Under the pieces are notes generated by a model. That model did no database searches, had not been told where the DNA came from, and saw nothing but the letters and a program-made list of their open reading frames with translations. A DNA stretch of 64,000 nt from Equus caballus (lineage: Eukaryota > Chordata > Mammalia > Perissodactyla > Equidae): contig NC_091693.1 of assembly GCF_041296265.1 (NCBI RefSeq), positions 24,862,001-24,926,000 on the forward strand, in the 5' to 3' direction. Of this stretch, positions 63,737 to 64,000 are shown piece by piece (positions within the stretch are counted from its first letter, which is position 1; each line of letters opens with the position of its first letter). Both the position numbers and the translations under genes were made by a program.

Positions 63737-64000
63737 CTGGGGGGAGGGAGGAGGAGTCTTTATAGCCTCCCCACTGTTGAGTCCAGGGGGATCAGACTGA
63801 GGGGAATGCGTGAGACGCTTCTTTAGAACAACATAGAGACACCCCATGCAACCCTCAGGTCTCCCTCTCTCCATGCCCAAGTCGAATCCATATCCTCCCA
63901 CAGCAGCCTGGACCTCCCTCTCCCCCAAGGGACCCTCAGAGCCCAGAAACTGCCAGCACCGTAGCCAGAGAACCTCCCCACCACCACCACCACCATCTCC

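Overview
The window is nuclear DNA from a placental mammal, almost certainly an equid. Three things point there: at least six tRNA-derived SINEs of the perissodactyl ERE type, a 205-residue cardiac troponin I that matches my memory of the horse protein, and a gene order equal to human 19q13.42 (horse chromosome 10 would be expected). All exons were placed by hand from splice signals, reading phase and remembered human proteins.

Layout: the 3' half of EPS8L1 runs rightward (26-5173). It converges on PPP1R12C, which runs leftward over 22 coding exons (29903 down to 8642). A repeat-rich gap of about 6.4 kb (30.1-36.4 kb) follows. Four more leftward genes come next: TNNT1 (slow skeletal troponin T, promoter near 49.1 kb), TNNI3 (cardiac troponin I, promoter near 54.1 kb), DNAAF3 (dynein arm assembly, start 60240) and the last two exons of SYT5 (62713-63736, continuing past the right edge). 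The reconstructed coding frames are intact. Predicted lengths are PPP1R12C 762 aa, TNNT1 263 aa, TNNI3 205 aa and DNAAF3 541 aa.

The genes do not form one pathway. TNNT1 and TNNI3 encode parts of the troponin complex in different muscle types. PPP1R12C targets protein phosphatase 1 to actomyosin. EPS8L1 links receptor signalling to actin. DNAAF3 is needed for ciliary dynein assembly and SYT5 is a vesicle calcium sensor.

The non-coding part holds the less ordinary material. (i) A 36-37 bp minisatellite of the kind known from human chromosome 19 recurs at about a dozen places on both strands. (ii) A 1.5-kb run of about eleven ZNF143/THAP11-like motifs lies upstream of PPP1R12C, partly inside a 205-bp tandem duplication. 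(iii) Six perfect GAGC units sit in the PPP1R12C 5' leader, at the place of the human AAVS1 Rep-binding element. (iv) EPS8L1 carries a GC-box minisatellite in one intron and seven ATTGG (NF-Y) boxes within 326 bp in another. (v) DNAAF3 has an imperfect RFX X-box next to two NF-Y boxes. Interspersed repeats are ERE, MIR, L2, L1, MER20 and old MaLR-type LTR fossils. No CRISPR, tRNA, rRNA or intact mobile element was seen.
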